From positions 801,100-865,099 of the forward strand of contig JARFJB010001980.1 of NCBI GenBank assembly GCA_036346205.1: a DNA stretch of 64,000 nucleotides, given 5' to 3'. The notes below the pieces were generated by a model, which ran no database searches, had not been told where the DNA came from, and was given only the letters and a program-made list of their open reading frames with translations. The DNA is from Vesta saturnalis (taxonomy: Eukaryota; Arthropoda; Insecta; Coleoptera; Lampyridae). Position numbers and translations under genes: made by a program. Shown in pieces: positions 20,498 through 31,102 of the stretch (positions are counted from its first letter, which is position 1; each line of letters starts with the position of its first letter).

Positions 20498-21197
20498 TTA
20501 TAATGCTATAAAACAGTCAAATCTCTTACGGTACCGACCTGTATTAACATCGCTTTCTTTATCAATAACAATAAAACCGAATTTGTCTTGCCAGCAACAA
20601 AAACATAAATCTTTAAACCTATCAAAGGACATATCGACATTAACGTGATCATCATACACATGCTTGAGATTAGTGTGATCTTGTTGAAAAGAATAAGTAA
20701 ATTAGCATTATCACGTATAAGCTGTTTTGGAATTGAAGAATACGTTTGACACAGATAGAAACAATCATTATTTCGATGTCTGCCAAAACAGAAATGATCT
20801 CTTATTTCATTTTGCTTATGACACGCTACATCATCGAAAATCATTATTGAATTTTTACGGGAATCACTAGGGATATAACGTCACTATTATCACTGTATTC
20901 AAAATACCCGACTTCTTTTATGGGTGTCAGTAAATTTCGTAGGTACTGGTATTTAGGTTGATATAATGATTTGCAATAAATATATACATTTTCAAAACGT
21001 AAACCATTTGGATGTTCTAACAAGGTAATCATAACATTTGTTTTTCCGCACCCAGATGGACCAACGATTATACCTCGTTTACATCCTCCTTTCAGTAGAC
21101 CGCTATGTTTAGAGTAAAGTTTCTTGTTATCAGCTGTGTCATAATTTTTAATAGGTAATTCTGTGTCTTGCGGAATGAAGCGTATGGTGTCCGTCAT
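20498..21197 (-). pseudogene. ATP: FtsK/HerA-type genome-packaging ATPase, two frameshifts
   Basis: Motor that would push the element's DNA into the capsid. Walker A GPSGCGKT at about 21036-21060; Walker B IMIFDDVA at about 20826-20850. I use ATG 21197, since the frame before it starts at a TTG. The frame is lost between VISLVIPVK and the Walker B segment (around 20845-20870; about one base missing), and again near 20690, after which the C-terminal third (ending RFDCFIAL at 20498) is read in another frame. Both motifs themselves look intact. Confidence 0.88.
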
Positions 21198-21285
21198 AGT
21201 ACTAAACCACAAATTGTATGGTACTAATATATATACGTGTCATACAATGAAAGTAGTTTAGTAGTGGAGTGACAGCCAGTCTGGT
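21198..21285. promoter_or_regulatory. Divergent promoter between ATPase and PLA2-like gene
   Basis: 88-bp gap between divergent starts. TATA-like AATATATATACG at about 21226-21237; GCCAGT near 21275-21280, the same hexamer as after the TATA box at 16571. Probably serves the late/capsid block on the plus strand. Confidence 0.4.
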
Positions 21286-22107
21286 ATGAAGTATACTTCT
21301 CGGTGTAATAAGAAGAAAAGGGGTTCAGGATTAATTAATACCTTAATTAATAAATTACCCGTGGAGTTGCATATACCTGGGTATAAATACTGCGGACCAA
21401 GCACCCGTTTACAAAAACGACTAGCTCGCGGCGACAAAGGTATTAATGAATTGGACGAAGCCTGTAAAGAGCACGATATTGCATACTCCCAGTCAAACGA
21501 TTTAAGTCAACGACACATTGCCGATAAAACTTTGCAACAAAAAGCTTGGAATAGATTTCGTTCCTCAAACGCTACATTTGGAGAAAGGGCTGCTGCATTA
21601 ACTACAGCTGGAGTAATGAAAGGAAAACGGAAAATGGGGATGGGTGGAAGATCACGGACAGGCAATAGAATGGGAAGCAAATCACGAACAGCAAAGCGTA
21701 CTCCCAAACCAATTTCATTTAACAAAGCGGTACTTCTAGCGCGACGTCGTGTTGGTGGTAAACTTCGATCATCTTTACGATCTACAATACACCAAGCCTT
21801 AAGCGTTCTAAAACACAAAAAAATCATGTCACCCAAGAGCAGAATATTACCTATACCAAAGCGAGGGGGGTTCATACCTCTTATTCCCCTATTTGCAGCA
21901 TTAGGAGCCTTAGGTTCGTTAGGTGGCGGTGCAGCTGCAGTTGCAAAAGCGGTTACCGACGCAAAAGCTGCGACAAAAACGTTAGAAGAAACCAAACGAC
22001 ACAATCAAGCAATGGAAGCAGCAACCGTTGGAAAAGGTTTATATCTAAAACCATATGAACAAGGTTTGGGCATATATTTACAACCGTATTCAAAAAACTC
22101 CCACTGA
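21286..22107 (+). CDS. PLA2-like domain capsid-associated protein (273 codons)
   Basis: N-terminal phospholipase A2-like domain: calcium-loop type YCGPST (35-40) and the catalytic CKEHDIAYS (60-68), as in the parvovirus VP1 unique region, where it breaches endosomal membranes. A long Arg/Lys/Gly-rich middle (110-170) follows, then a C-terminal block ILPIPKRGGFIPLIPLFAAL with a hydrophobic Gly/Ala stretch and GKGLYLKPYEQGLGIYLQPY, a tail I recognise from other Polintons. First gene of the plus-strand capsid block. The last codons contain the A AAA AAC heptamer and the protease follows in the -1 frame. No break. Confidence 0.88.
   Translation: MKYTSRCNKKKRGSGLINTLINKLPVELHIPGYKYCGPSTRLQKRLARGDKGINELDEACKEHDIAYSQSNDLSQRHIADKTLQQKAWNRFRSSNATFGERAAALTTAGVMKGKRKMGMGGRSRTGNRMGSKSRTAKRTPKPISFNKAVLLARRRVGGKLRSSLRSTIHQALSVLKHKKIMSPKSRILPIPKRGGFIPLIPLFAALGALGSLGGGAAAVAKAVTDAKAATKTLEETKRHNQAMEAATVGKGLYLKPYEQGLGIYLQPYSKNSH
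22092..22098 (+). promoter_or_regulatory. Candidate -1 ribosomal frameshift site (A AAA AAC)
   Basis: In the PLA2-like frame the codons are TCA AAA AAC TCC CAC TGA, so the heptamer lies in the canonical zero-frame register, three codons before the stop. A -1 slip continues exactly in the protease frame. No strong stem-loop or pseudoknot was spotted downstream by eye. A homopolymer miscall would give the same layout. Confidence 0.45.
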
Positions 22108-22478
22108 AGCTACCACACCACGCCTTAAGTAATGTTGAGCTATCAAAATTTGTTGAGCAATTAAAGATTCCCTACTTTAGAGGGATATATATGCGAGATA
22201 AGCTACCTACACGAATCCATAGGAATGAATGTGGTATCGTGAATCTGGATAATCAAGCTAATCAGGGAACACACTGGACAGCATATATTAAGCGTAATAG
22301 ACATATAACATATTTTGATAGTATAGGACATGTTAAACCGCCCTTCGAATTAGTCCACTATTTTAAAAGTGATGGTAGCAGAAACACAATTGATTATAAC
22401 TTTACTAAGGTTCAAGAGTTCAATACATACAACTGTGGTCATCTTGTCTTACGATTTTTATATAACTGCTCGTTCTGA
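22099..22478 (+). CDS. PRO: Adenain-like cysteine protease (PRO), no in-frame ATG for its N-terminus
   Basis: C5-type protease that would mature capsid proteins. Before the only ATG (22191) the frame already reads conserved family sequence (ALSNVELSKFVEQLKIPYFR). After it come CGIVNLD, the catalytic His in GTHWTAY, YFDSIG and the catalytic Cys in NCGHLVLRF (Cys 82 counted from that ATG), followed by a short tail. The frame opens after a TGA near 22060 without an ATG, so either translation arrives by frameshift from the PLA2-like gene, or a base is missing in the A6 run at 22092-22097. Apart from the start it is intact. Confidence 0.85.
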
Positions 22479-22504
22479 TTGTCAGTAGTTGTTACGTGAT
22501 CGTG

Positions 22505-23191
22505 ATGTCGTACACATTTACCTTCACCGGTAAAAGCTGTATCCTGCAAGCTACATTTAATCCACCGATTTTTCTTGATAATGAGTCGGAATATGTAATG
22601 GGGTTAACTAGTTTTGTATCGTTCAATACTATACAAAACGTTACTTCAAAGAACAACATGCTCATATTTGGAAAAGAGAAAATTACAATACCACCAGGAA
22701 CATACGAAATCGCAGATGTGAATAAATATATTAATGAGTCAGTGAAAGACGATAAGGGGTATATTGATTTACGAGCAAATAATAATACTATGAAAGCAAC
22801 CATGAAAGCAACCCATAACATTAGTTTCAATGTGGTCCATTCGATAGGGCCTATGCTAGGCTTTAATAAAACTACTGTTTACCAAGCTAAAAAAGTGTAC
22901 ACCTCTGAGAACCCTATTAACATCATCAAGATTAACTCTTTAATTATCGAGTGCAACATAACAAGTGGTAGTTTTAAAAATGGTGAGTCATCACACATAA
23001 TTCATCAATTCTTCCCCAGTGTACCAGCGGGATATAAAATAATCGAATCACCTCAACATGTTATCTACTTACCTATAAATACATCTACCATTTCAACAAT
23101 AACACTTAAAATAGTAGACCAAGACGGAGATCTCGTCAATTTTAACGGAGAAGTCATAACGATAGGACTACATTTAAAGAAAATATGGTGA
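22505..23191 (+). CDS. Minor capsid (penton-like) protein
   Basis: 229 codons from ATG 22505 (an in-frame GTG at 22496 is rejected). Beta-rich sequence ending SHIIHQFFPSVPAGYKI, HVIYLPIN and VDQDGDLVNFNGEVITIGLH, the C-terminal signature of the Polinton single jelly-roll protein that is predicted to form capsid vertices. Intact. Its last codons overlap the start of the 53-codon gene. Confidence 0.85.
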   Translation: MSYTFTFTGKSCILQATFNPPIFLDNESEYVMGLTSFVSFNTIQNVTSKNNMLIFGKEKITIPPGTYEIADVNKYINESVKDDKGYIDLRANNNTMKATMKATHNISFNVVHSIGPMLGFNKTTVYQAKKVYTSENPINIIKINSLIIECNITSGSFKNGESSHIIHQFFPSVPAGYKIIESPQHVIYLPINTSTISTITLKIVDQDGDLVNFNGEVITIGLHLKKIW

Positions 23192-23346
23192 CGCGGTATA
23201 ATACATGTGCATGTAACCAGTGCAAAACAAACTATAAAAGAGTGAAGTGTGGAAAGGGTACAGTCAGTAAGCGTTCAGCGACCAAAGCGTTGACAGCGCA
23301 GAACAAAGCATTCATGGAGAGTCTCGGGTTTACAGTACTACAATGA
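23185..23346 (+). CDS. 53-codon basic protein overlapping both capsid genes
   Basis: ATG 23185 lies inside the end of the minor capsid gene, and the TGA at 23344-23346 overlaps the major capsid start in an ATGA arrangement. It starts MVTRYNTCACNQCKTNYKR, with a CxCxxC cluster, then a basic stretch, and ends KAFMESLGFTVLQ. Too short for usual gene calling, but the two exact overlaps, basic charge and open frame argue it is real. Possible capsid-interior or DNA-condensing protein (inference). Confidence 0.65.
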   Translation: MVTRYNTCACNQCKTNYKRVKCGKGTVSKRSATKALTAQNKAFMESLGFTVLQ

Positions 23347-24542
23347 GTGTATTAAACGTTAATGAAAAAGTTGTTGTTGATAATGCTATAGTCAATTCCG
23401 AACTGCACACCCATCAACCATATACTACGAGATTTGGAAACAATGATGAAATCAGGATACCCATTCAGGAAGACATGTGCACTCTACCATCAGAAAGTTA
23501 TGTTTATGTAGAGGGAAGATTATTGCGACAGGATGGCACTGTCTCCAATACCGCAAGGTTCGTTAATAATGGTATCGCATTTTTATTCAGTGAAATTAGA
23601 TATGAGATGAATGGAATAGTGGTAGATTCCGTAACTAAGGTGGGGTTAACGTCGACAATGAAAGGATTAGTATCATTGACACCCAATGATCTTGCCCGCC
23701 ATGAAAATGCCGGTTGGTTTCCTACATCAAACAGCACACTAACAAATGAGCAAGGGTATTTTAATGTCTGTGTACCTTTGCGAATGCTGCTTGGCTTTGC
23801 TGAAGATTATAATAAAGTGATTTTGAACATTAGACAAGAACTTGTATTAATTCGTAGTAATATTGATACCGATGCAGTAATTTCAACTGTGGACGAAGCA
23901 TTAAAAGTTAACATAGATAAGATTTATTGGAAAGTTCCACACATCGTTCCAGCATTAGCGGAGGAATTAGCGTTAACGAAATACATTGATAAAAATGTGA
24001 ATACTCCACTAGCATTTAGAAGTTGGGAAACCCACATATATCCCGCTATACCAACAACAGATAAGCATACATGGGCAATCAAAACATCGACTAGTATTGA
24101 AACACCGAGATACATTATTATAGGGTTTCAAACTGGACGAGAAAATAATGTTATGCACGATGCGAGTAAATTCAATAATTGTGCACTGAAGAATATTCGG
24201 GTATTCCTCAACACCGACCGTTACCCGTATGATAATTTAAATGTTAATTATGATAACAATTGCTTTGCCACGCTGTATGAAATGTTTGCTAAATTCCAAA
24301 TGTCATATTATCAAAGAGATGGACAACCATTACTCACACCTATTCAATTTACGACGGCTGCACCACTGATGGTGGTCGACTGCTCAAATCAAAAAGAAGT
24401 ATTGCACTCGAAAGCAGTAGTTCTTCGTGTAGAGTTTGAAACATCGGCCAACATACCCGCTAATACGACAGCATACTGTGTTATACTCCATGATCGTTTA
24501 GTTACGTACAACGCGTTAACCAAAGCAGTACGACAATTGTAA
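23343..24542 (+). CDS. MCP: Major capsid protein (double jelly-roll type)
   Basis: 399 codons, intact. Recognised by the Polinton major-capsid pattern: DEIRIPIQEDMCTLPSESYV near the start, NNGIAFLFSEIRYEMNG, a central DKIYWKVPHIVPA, and a C-terminal ALKNIRVFLNTDRYPYDNLN, then YEMFAKFQMSYY. It would form the icosahedral shell. It is preceded by the tiny gene through an ATGA overlap and followed after 4 bp by the next gene, so the block is probably expressed together. Confidence 0.9.
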   Translation: MSVLNVNEKVVVDNAIVNSELHTHQPYTTRFGNNDEIRIPIQEDMCTLPSESYVYVEGRLLRQDGTVSNTARFVNNGIAFLFSEIRYEMNGIVVDSVTKVGLTSTMKGLVSLTPNDLARHENAGWFPTSNSTLTNEQGYFNVCVPLRMLLGFAEDYNKVILNIRQELVLIRSNIDTDAVISTVDEALKVNIDKIYWKVPHIVPALAEELALTKYIDKNVNTPLAFRSWETHIYPAIPTTDKHTWAIKTSTSIETPRYIIIGFQTGRENNVMHDASKFNNCALKNIRVFLNTDRYPYDNLNVNYDNNCFATLYEMFAKFQMSYYQRDGQPLLTPIQFTTAAPLMVVDCSNQKEVLHSKAVVLRVEFETSANIPANTTAYCVILHDRLVTYNALTKAVRQL

Positions 24543-24546
24543 TGCA

Positions 24547-24969
24547 ATGCTGATTATGGTGGATGTACAAGGGTTTAAAATTTCAAAAAATTTTATACCG
24601 AAAGAACTCGCACTTTATAATGGAAAAAAAGTAGCTCACTACGTCTTTAAATCACCGTACCCGTGGCAAACATTGGATGCAGAGAGTCGTCGTCAAGCTA
24701 CTTGGTTAATACATAACCAGCACTGTATTAAATGGGAAGAAGGGTATACACCACCACACCGCTTTCGAAGAATACTCGAGAGATTGATTCAGCCAACAGA
24801 TTCTGTCTATGTCAAGGGCAGAGAGAAAGCAGATTACATCAGAAAATTTGTGACCCAGCCTGTTATTGAACTTGAGGAAAGTCCACCTCTTCCTGCTATG
24901 CAACCCGTTTGTTACTTTCATTGTAAATCATTATGCCACTGTGCTTTGAGTCGGTATATCATTTATATA

Positions 24970-25028
<59 letters not shown>

Positions 25029-25035
25029 GCAATAA
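24547..25035 (+). CDS. Conserved Polinton protein, possibly nuclease-like fold
   Basis: Begins MVDVQGFK (I favour ATG 24556). VAHYVFKSPYPWQTL, ATWLIHNQHCIKWEEG and DSVYVKGREKADYI form a pattern I know from Polinton proteins of animals; the leading Asp and spacing recall DnaQ-like exonucleases, but the catalytic set cannot be confirmed. A Cys/His-containing tail (VCYFHCKSLCHCAL) follows, and the frame then runs into the TA repeat, giving a meaningless Tyr-Ile tail. The original end may be lost. Confidence 0.65.
24973..25026. repeat. (TA)n microsatellite
   Basis: About 27 TA units inside the 3' end of the preceding gene; a plus-strand AATAAA follows near 25055. Confidence 0.95.
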
Positions 25036-25270
25036 GTCTTGTACATATTTTTTAATAAAAAAATAGTAAATAGTCATTTTCGTTTTTTTTTTGTTTTTAG
25101 TTATATCACACAGTATTTGTATAGCATATATTCTCTTACTAACGAATTAATACATAATATTAATATATGTTAAACAACTAAAGGAACTTATTATTAATAT
25201 AAGTTTCATTATGGAGATAATAAAGGAAAGAAACTAGCAAGTGTCAGTACCCAAACTATTCTTCTTCCGG

Positions 25271-28200
25271 TTAATATAAATTCATTTGCTTAGCAACCTG
25301 CAATAGTTCGCTCAACGGATCAGCATTCTCCAATTCCGGTATTCGCCAATGCCCCCACGCCAATGTAGAACACGTATCACGTAGTCGATATCGTTTGTCA
25401 TCCTGGGACCTAAAGGCAATTTTGTTTAACATTTCGGTATATATATCATGTAAGGTTGATCGAAACACAAGCATTTTACACATTACTGTTTTATCAGACC
25501 CTCCGCAACCGCTTTGTAGTCTACTTCCGTCAACACTTTCTGAATAACAACTTTCTTAACACCTTTCGCTTTCTTAACAACTTCCTTATCAGCAAGCTTC
25601 AGACAGTATGACTTCGATCCAGCACCATAAAATAATGAATCGCTTTCCTGCGTACTCATCTTTCATTCGTCCAACGACGGAAGCAGTCGTAGGAATACCA
25701 TGCAACTCATTATGATAGTTGGAAGTATCATATTCGTCTAAATTATTTCGCATGTGTGCATACATATCATCAGTTACTATCTCAACAATCAAAGAATCCA
25801 TGTCAGTATAGAGCAACGTGACATTCTTGCCATAATGAGCTCGTAAGATATCATAAAAAAACCGATACATTATAATTTTGGAAAGATCTAAAATACTGAG
25901 TCCGACATAGACGGGTTTGTCGTACGTAACTACCTGTTTCGACAATTCCGCCGCAAACAATTTATCAGTGAATTGAATAAAATTTTTAAATTGCGGTTTT
26001 GCAACGTACCGTGCTAGACCTACCCGACGACCGTTATTTTCCCAATGTGTTAACAGTTTAATAACTCTTCGTTTATCGATATTTTCCATTGTTTTACCAA
26101 ACACACCATTATTCATGATTTTATAGAAATCCTTTTCAAACTTGTTCTGTGCTGTGTTGCGGAGAGCTGTATTAAGGTCTACGTATGGTATTAGCCACGG
26201 ACTCTGACGAAAGCGTAACACCCTATGGATACGAGTAACAATTAAGCCATGCTCTATACATTGTTTTAAATAGCGGTAATGTATAACATAGTTGGTCTTA
26301 TCACACAGGTTCGGGATTAACTTCTCCTCCTGGGACTGTGGTGCGCAGATCATTTCAGAACAAAACGGATAATCGTTGTGTTCGTCATGCAGATGGTGGG
26401 GATAATGTATATCAACCTCCAGTACAAATCCAACATCGGCGTCATCATCAATCTTTACTACGTCAAAGTGTTCTATTTCCTCTTGAGGTAACCACATAAA
26501 CCCATCGTGAGGCAAGTATTGCTTCATACTCCAGCCGTATAAATTCGTGGCATCTAAATATTGTAAAACACTTTCGGTTGTTTAGGATCATAGTTTGGAA
26601 CAAACTCGTTATTAGCGATGCTTCTCCGCTTGATACAAGTACTTACTCCACCCCGAATACCTTGTTTAAAAAAGTGATACATATCCATATCCGTCAGTAA
26701 TTCTAGCTCTACTTTCGTACATTTCAACATGGCATCCCACGCCAATCCAGGTAAAGTGACATACTGTGCAGGTTCTAACCCATACACACCCATACATAAT
26801 CTCCTAAAGTTTTCAAACACGTCAGCCAATAACAACACATCTGATTTTAAATTAATATCAGCATAATCACCTAGTGTATTACACTAAAAGTGATCCCATA
26901 CCAGTAGAACGCGACAGTATTCGTCATCGGAAATATTTGCATCGCGCATTTTATCGTAGAATTTGTCATATGATGGCACCGTGACGTCGTTCAACTTACT
27001 AAAGCTGTCTACGTACGCATAAGGGAAACTACCTTTATTTCTCACTAAGTTGAAGTCGCTATCATTACTAAAATATTTCCGTACCTCCATACATTGATCA
27101 TCTGATAAATTCTGGGATAGAGTATCTAAGGATGCAGCCATGAATCTACAACTATCGACGAACCGTAAATTAATGTATTTCTTTTCCCTGATACCATGAC
27201 TGTTTACATATTCATAAACAAAAATATGCTTACCAAACGTTATATATTTTTCACTGTTAACCGGAAGTACGGTAATTTCTTCCGTTTCACTCGCTAACTG
27301 TTTAATGAACAGGTGAACATCATAACCAATGAGATTATGTAGAAAAACGGGGAGAAATGTAGGTACCTGATAGTTTAAGTTACACGTTGAATGTGCTGCA
27401 CCACGATACTCACCAGTAACATGACAGTACTCTCGTACTTTCGGATTTGTCGGATCCCCCGTAAAGTGCTTGCCACATATGTAACAACATACACTGCGTT
27501 CATACGTAACCTGCTGTTCATCCGTTAATGGTGTCATTGGAACAATAGCTTTGAAATGTTCATTATATATCCGTTTTACATCACTTTCCAGTCGTCTTAT
27601 AAATATCTTCCCTGCATTACTCCCCCTATACAGCTCTAACTTAGACCACGCATCGTTTACACTACACTTAATGTAATAACTAAACGAATATGGTTCGTGT
27701 TTACACGTTTTTATCGTAAACGGTTTTTCGGGATCTGGTTCAGCCGTATCTACCGGTACTGAGAGCGCTTCAAAATCTGCATATATTACGAATGGTAGAA
27801 CCATTTGTTTCTGATAGTTCCGAAACGCGAGTATATTTTCCGCGTAGAATTCCCCGGTTATGTCTTTTTTTTGTTTCACGCCCGGTAATTTTGTATATAC
27901 GAAGTTACAGTCGTGTGACACGTGTCGGGTTAATTGCTCCTCGGATCTAAAGTAATATAAGCATGCATCACAAAAATACATTGCTCCGTTCCGCCGAGTT
28001 ATTTGGTTGCTAAGTAAACGAGAAAAATTTTTTATCCATACATAATGCTGATTATCTGTTTGGTTACTGACTAATAATAATAAATTGACATGAACTGCCT
28101 GTTTGGCTTTGATATAATACAGAGGCCCCACTACCTCTGTGACACGCCGACCATCACGATAGGTATCGTCTAACCCATAAACATTGATGGACATGTTGTT

Positions 28201-29314
28201 ATTGCTCTCAAACGTTGAAATATTCGTCAGCTTAAAAGGGAACTGTACACCATTCCAGTTCAATAACATCTGGAAATCAGGGTAAGAAGATGTGCGTTGT
28301 GGTACTCCCGTTGGTGCCACTAGTGCCGATACAACAGCCCATGCAAAGCAGCAATTATCATTATTTTTTACATTGACTATAGCGTGTTTATGTGCGATTT
28401 CGGCGGGGACAGCCATATAGGATGAACCAGTGGTGGGAGAAAATTTAAGCAGGTTTACCTCTATATACACGAATTGCACCAGGGACCACCCTAAAAACAG
28501 TTGTTACTAATCGATTACACCAATAGTCACACTTACCAGAATCTTTATGCTGAAATTCGGATTGCTTTGCATCCAATATTTTACTTATTCTTTGGAAATA
28601 CTCTTCTAACACCGTCCCTACACTGAGAATATCATACTTAGTCTGAAAGGATTTCAGTTCTGTGCTTTCCCTACTGTTCAAAAAGTATAAACCAAACAGC
28701 TCAACATTACATTTTAATGAGTAGTGTTTCTGCAACTGATTTTGTACTACCTTCAATACATTCCCTTTAACCTCTGCCATAAAGGTGGACACATCAGTAC
28801 GAGTATTGCATGGTGACAGGCAGTATGACACAATGCGTTGTTTAAACGCATTTCGAATCACTTCAACCCCATTAGCGACAAGCAAACATACATTTGCTTT
28901 GTGCCCATTGTTTCTGAGGTGTCCTTGGAATGCATACCTAGGTACATCCATTGAACAATCTGTGCAGTGTACACTTTCACCACTTTTTTTCGGTTGTACC
29001 GGTTCATCGCGTTGGACAGGCTTCCGCTTCCTTGAGTTGCTCAACCCTGATGGTCCGGGTTTCGCATTATCCTTCGCATAGTTTACCCCAGATGGTCCTG
29101 GTTGCACAAAGGAATCAGTAACATGTTTATGTACTGCTTTGTTATCGTCCGAAGCGATCCCTTGCACCACATTGCTCCCAGTGGTTTGGTTTTGTAACGA
29201 AACCTCCTGCATGGCAGATGGTGCAGTAGATACTGACATCCAGCATGCTGTTTTTTGATGTCTCAGTAAAGAATCCTTTCGACAAAATTTCTTGAGGCAT
29301 TCACATTGGAACAT
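25271..29314 (-). pseudogene. POLB: Protein-primed DNA polymerase B (pPolB), multiply broken
   Basis: Copies the linear element from terminal-protein primed ends. N-terminal part (28445-29314): zinc-finger-like CECLKKFCRKDSLLRH, a Pro/Ser linker, then CTDCSMDVPRYAFQGHLRNN. Exonuclease motifs YADFEA (about 27775) and HNLIGYDVHLF (about 27320). After a TAG come LLLADVFENF (26838), DATNLYGW (polymerase motif A, about 26540), NNGVFGKTMEN (motif B, about 26100) and YTDMDS (motif C, about 25806). Breaks: frame change near 28460, in-frame TAG at 26884-26886, frame change near 26565, and further changes near 25640 and 25490 before the C-terminal piece at 25271-25483. All core motifs survive. About 1,340 codons in all, fitting the family plus its N-terminal extension. 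Confidence 0.93.
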
Positions 29315-29949
29315 TTTGCTGCAACAAAGAAAGAATAATAACTATATGCTGAAGTGTAGGTTGATGTGAATAAGGGTACTATACGTGTTGGATAGGAAGG
29401 GTAGCCGGAGAGATGCAATACGAAACTAACACTTACTATTCTTTGAAGACATGATGTAACACCGCTTTATAACACTTGAAACTTTACTTGGTGCGCATAA
29501 AGACGGACTGACACTGTAGTGGAACCGCTCCGTCTTAAATACAAAATTTGAAGTGTTGGGGGAGTGGGGAATTGGAATGAGGGCAGAAGTGGTAAATCCA
29601 GACTCCCTCTCCCCAGATAACCGAGTTGCTACCTACAGTAAAAATATCATTGTTCACATTTAAAATTCTTCTTTACTTCTATATATAAGTTCCAACATAA
29701 TCCTTGTTACACCATTAAAAATCCTTTTTCTACCTTCCAACCTACATATACATATGTAGGTATAAAAGGTTATGAAATAGACTTTTTTTCACTATCGCTA
29801 AATCGAATTATTCGCTCATTTTACAACTTTTGACCAAGTTTCGTCAAGATCGGTCATGATGTCTTATCTGTATGTGTATGCATGTATGTTCATATCCACG
29901 ATAACTCCAGTAGGTCTGTTGGACAGTTGGGCCAGACAGTTGCGTACGC
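29315..29949. other. Polinton sequence upstream of pPolB, with a dispersed repeat
   Basis: No gene. From about 29730 to 29900 it resembles 52250-52390 in the same orientation (a TACATATACATATGTAGGTA-like palindrome, then TTTTTCACTATCGCTAAATC and GACCAAGTTTCGTCA-like words). This is an interspersed repeat, later cut by the Gypsy element. Confidence 0.6.
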
Positions 29950-29953
29950 AACT

Positions 29954-31102
29954 TGTAACCTAACTTGATTATATTATCGCCAAATGGTAATAACAATAAT
30001 GAAGTTAAAGTATAAAATAAAGTACCGTTGACTCATCAGTAGATTGAGATAGGGAGGGTTCAATTTACGCACCTGAAATACTGCCTGCGTTTCAATAGCT
30101 TCATTAGTTTACTTATGCCTAATTAATAAAAAATTATGTATTAAGTTTAAAATATAATTAAATGAATTCTCGGGCACCATGTTATCTTTGACAGGAATAA
30201 CAAAACCTATTTAATGAACTTTAAAAGCTTTCTAGTAATAACAAAAAATAACAATATGCAATTAAATTTATTTACCAAATTTATGGATAATAAGGAGAGG
30301 AAAGAAAAAAGGTTTTTTAAAGCTAAGCTTAAAAACTAAAAAATTCACCACTATATAAATACCTCTGTATAACAATTTTCCAAACGACAGCTTCCAGTGT
30401 TTAATATGGATAAGGAACGGTCAGCTAGAATGATAGCGTTTCACAACGTCCTTGCGAGTCTTGTAATAACGCGATCAATTATGTCTTTGTAGAAATTTTC
30501 AATCCAATAAACTTATTGTATTCTTGTTATTTGAATGAAGAGAAACTTGCGAAAATAAGTACTTAAGTAAAACTTGCCATTAAAAATTATTAAGTATACA
30601 AGGTAATTAATTAAAAAAGGGCGTACTTAAAAAGTAAGTACTTAAAAAATTGCATACTTGAAAAGTGTAAATTAACGTTCAAATTAACGTTCAAATTAAC
30701 GTGCCTAAAAAAACAAACAAATGCTTAGTTTAAACTATACTGAATTAAAAATAACTTACCACCAAAATTTTCTTGATGGCACGAATATAAAAATTAATTA
30801 AAAATCATTCGTATTGCTGTTAACATTCAGCATTAACTGAATTACCAAAAGCTTTCAGAATAACTCAAGTGTAAAAGTTTTCTTGCGTTGCGCTGTTACA
30901 TAATATAAATCCAATTTTTAAGAGAGGAACTATTACTATTTATATAATATTACACCCAAAAGATTTGTTCTAGGAAATGCCAATTAAATTGCCAGTTTTC
31001 AATTCTACATATTAATAATTAAAACTTTTCTAATATTATGCCAAATAAATTAATGATTTTAGATTAACGTATTTTTAATACAACCACAAAAAGGTTGTTA
31101 CA
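29954..31102 (-). repeat. Gypsy 3' LTR (left copy)
   Basis: 1,149 bp; partner of 37264-38418. Compared by eye along the full length. Confidence 0.97.

Noticed and set aside
21507..22004. 165-codon minus frame
   Set aside because: Shadow of the PLA2-like gene.
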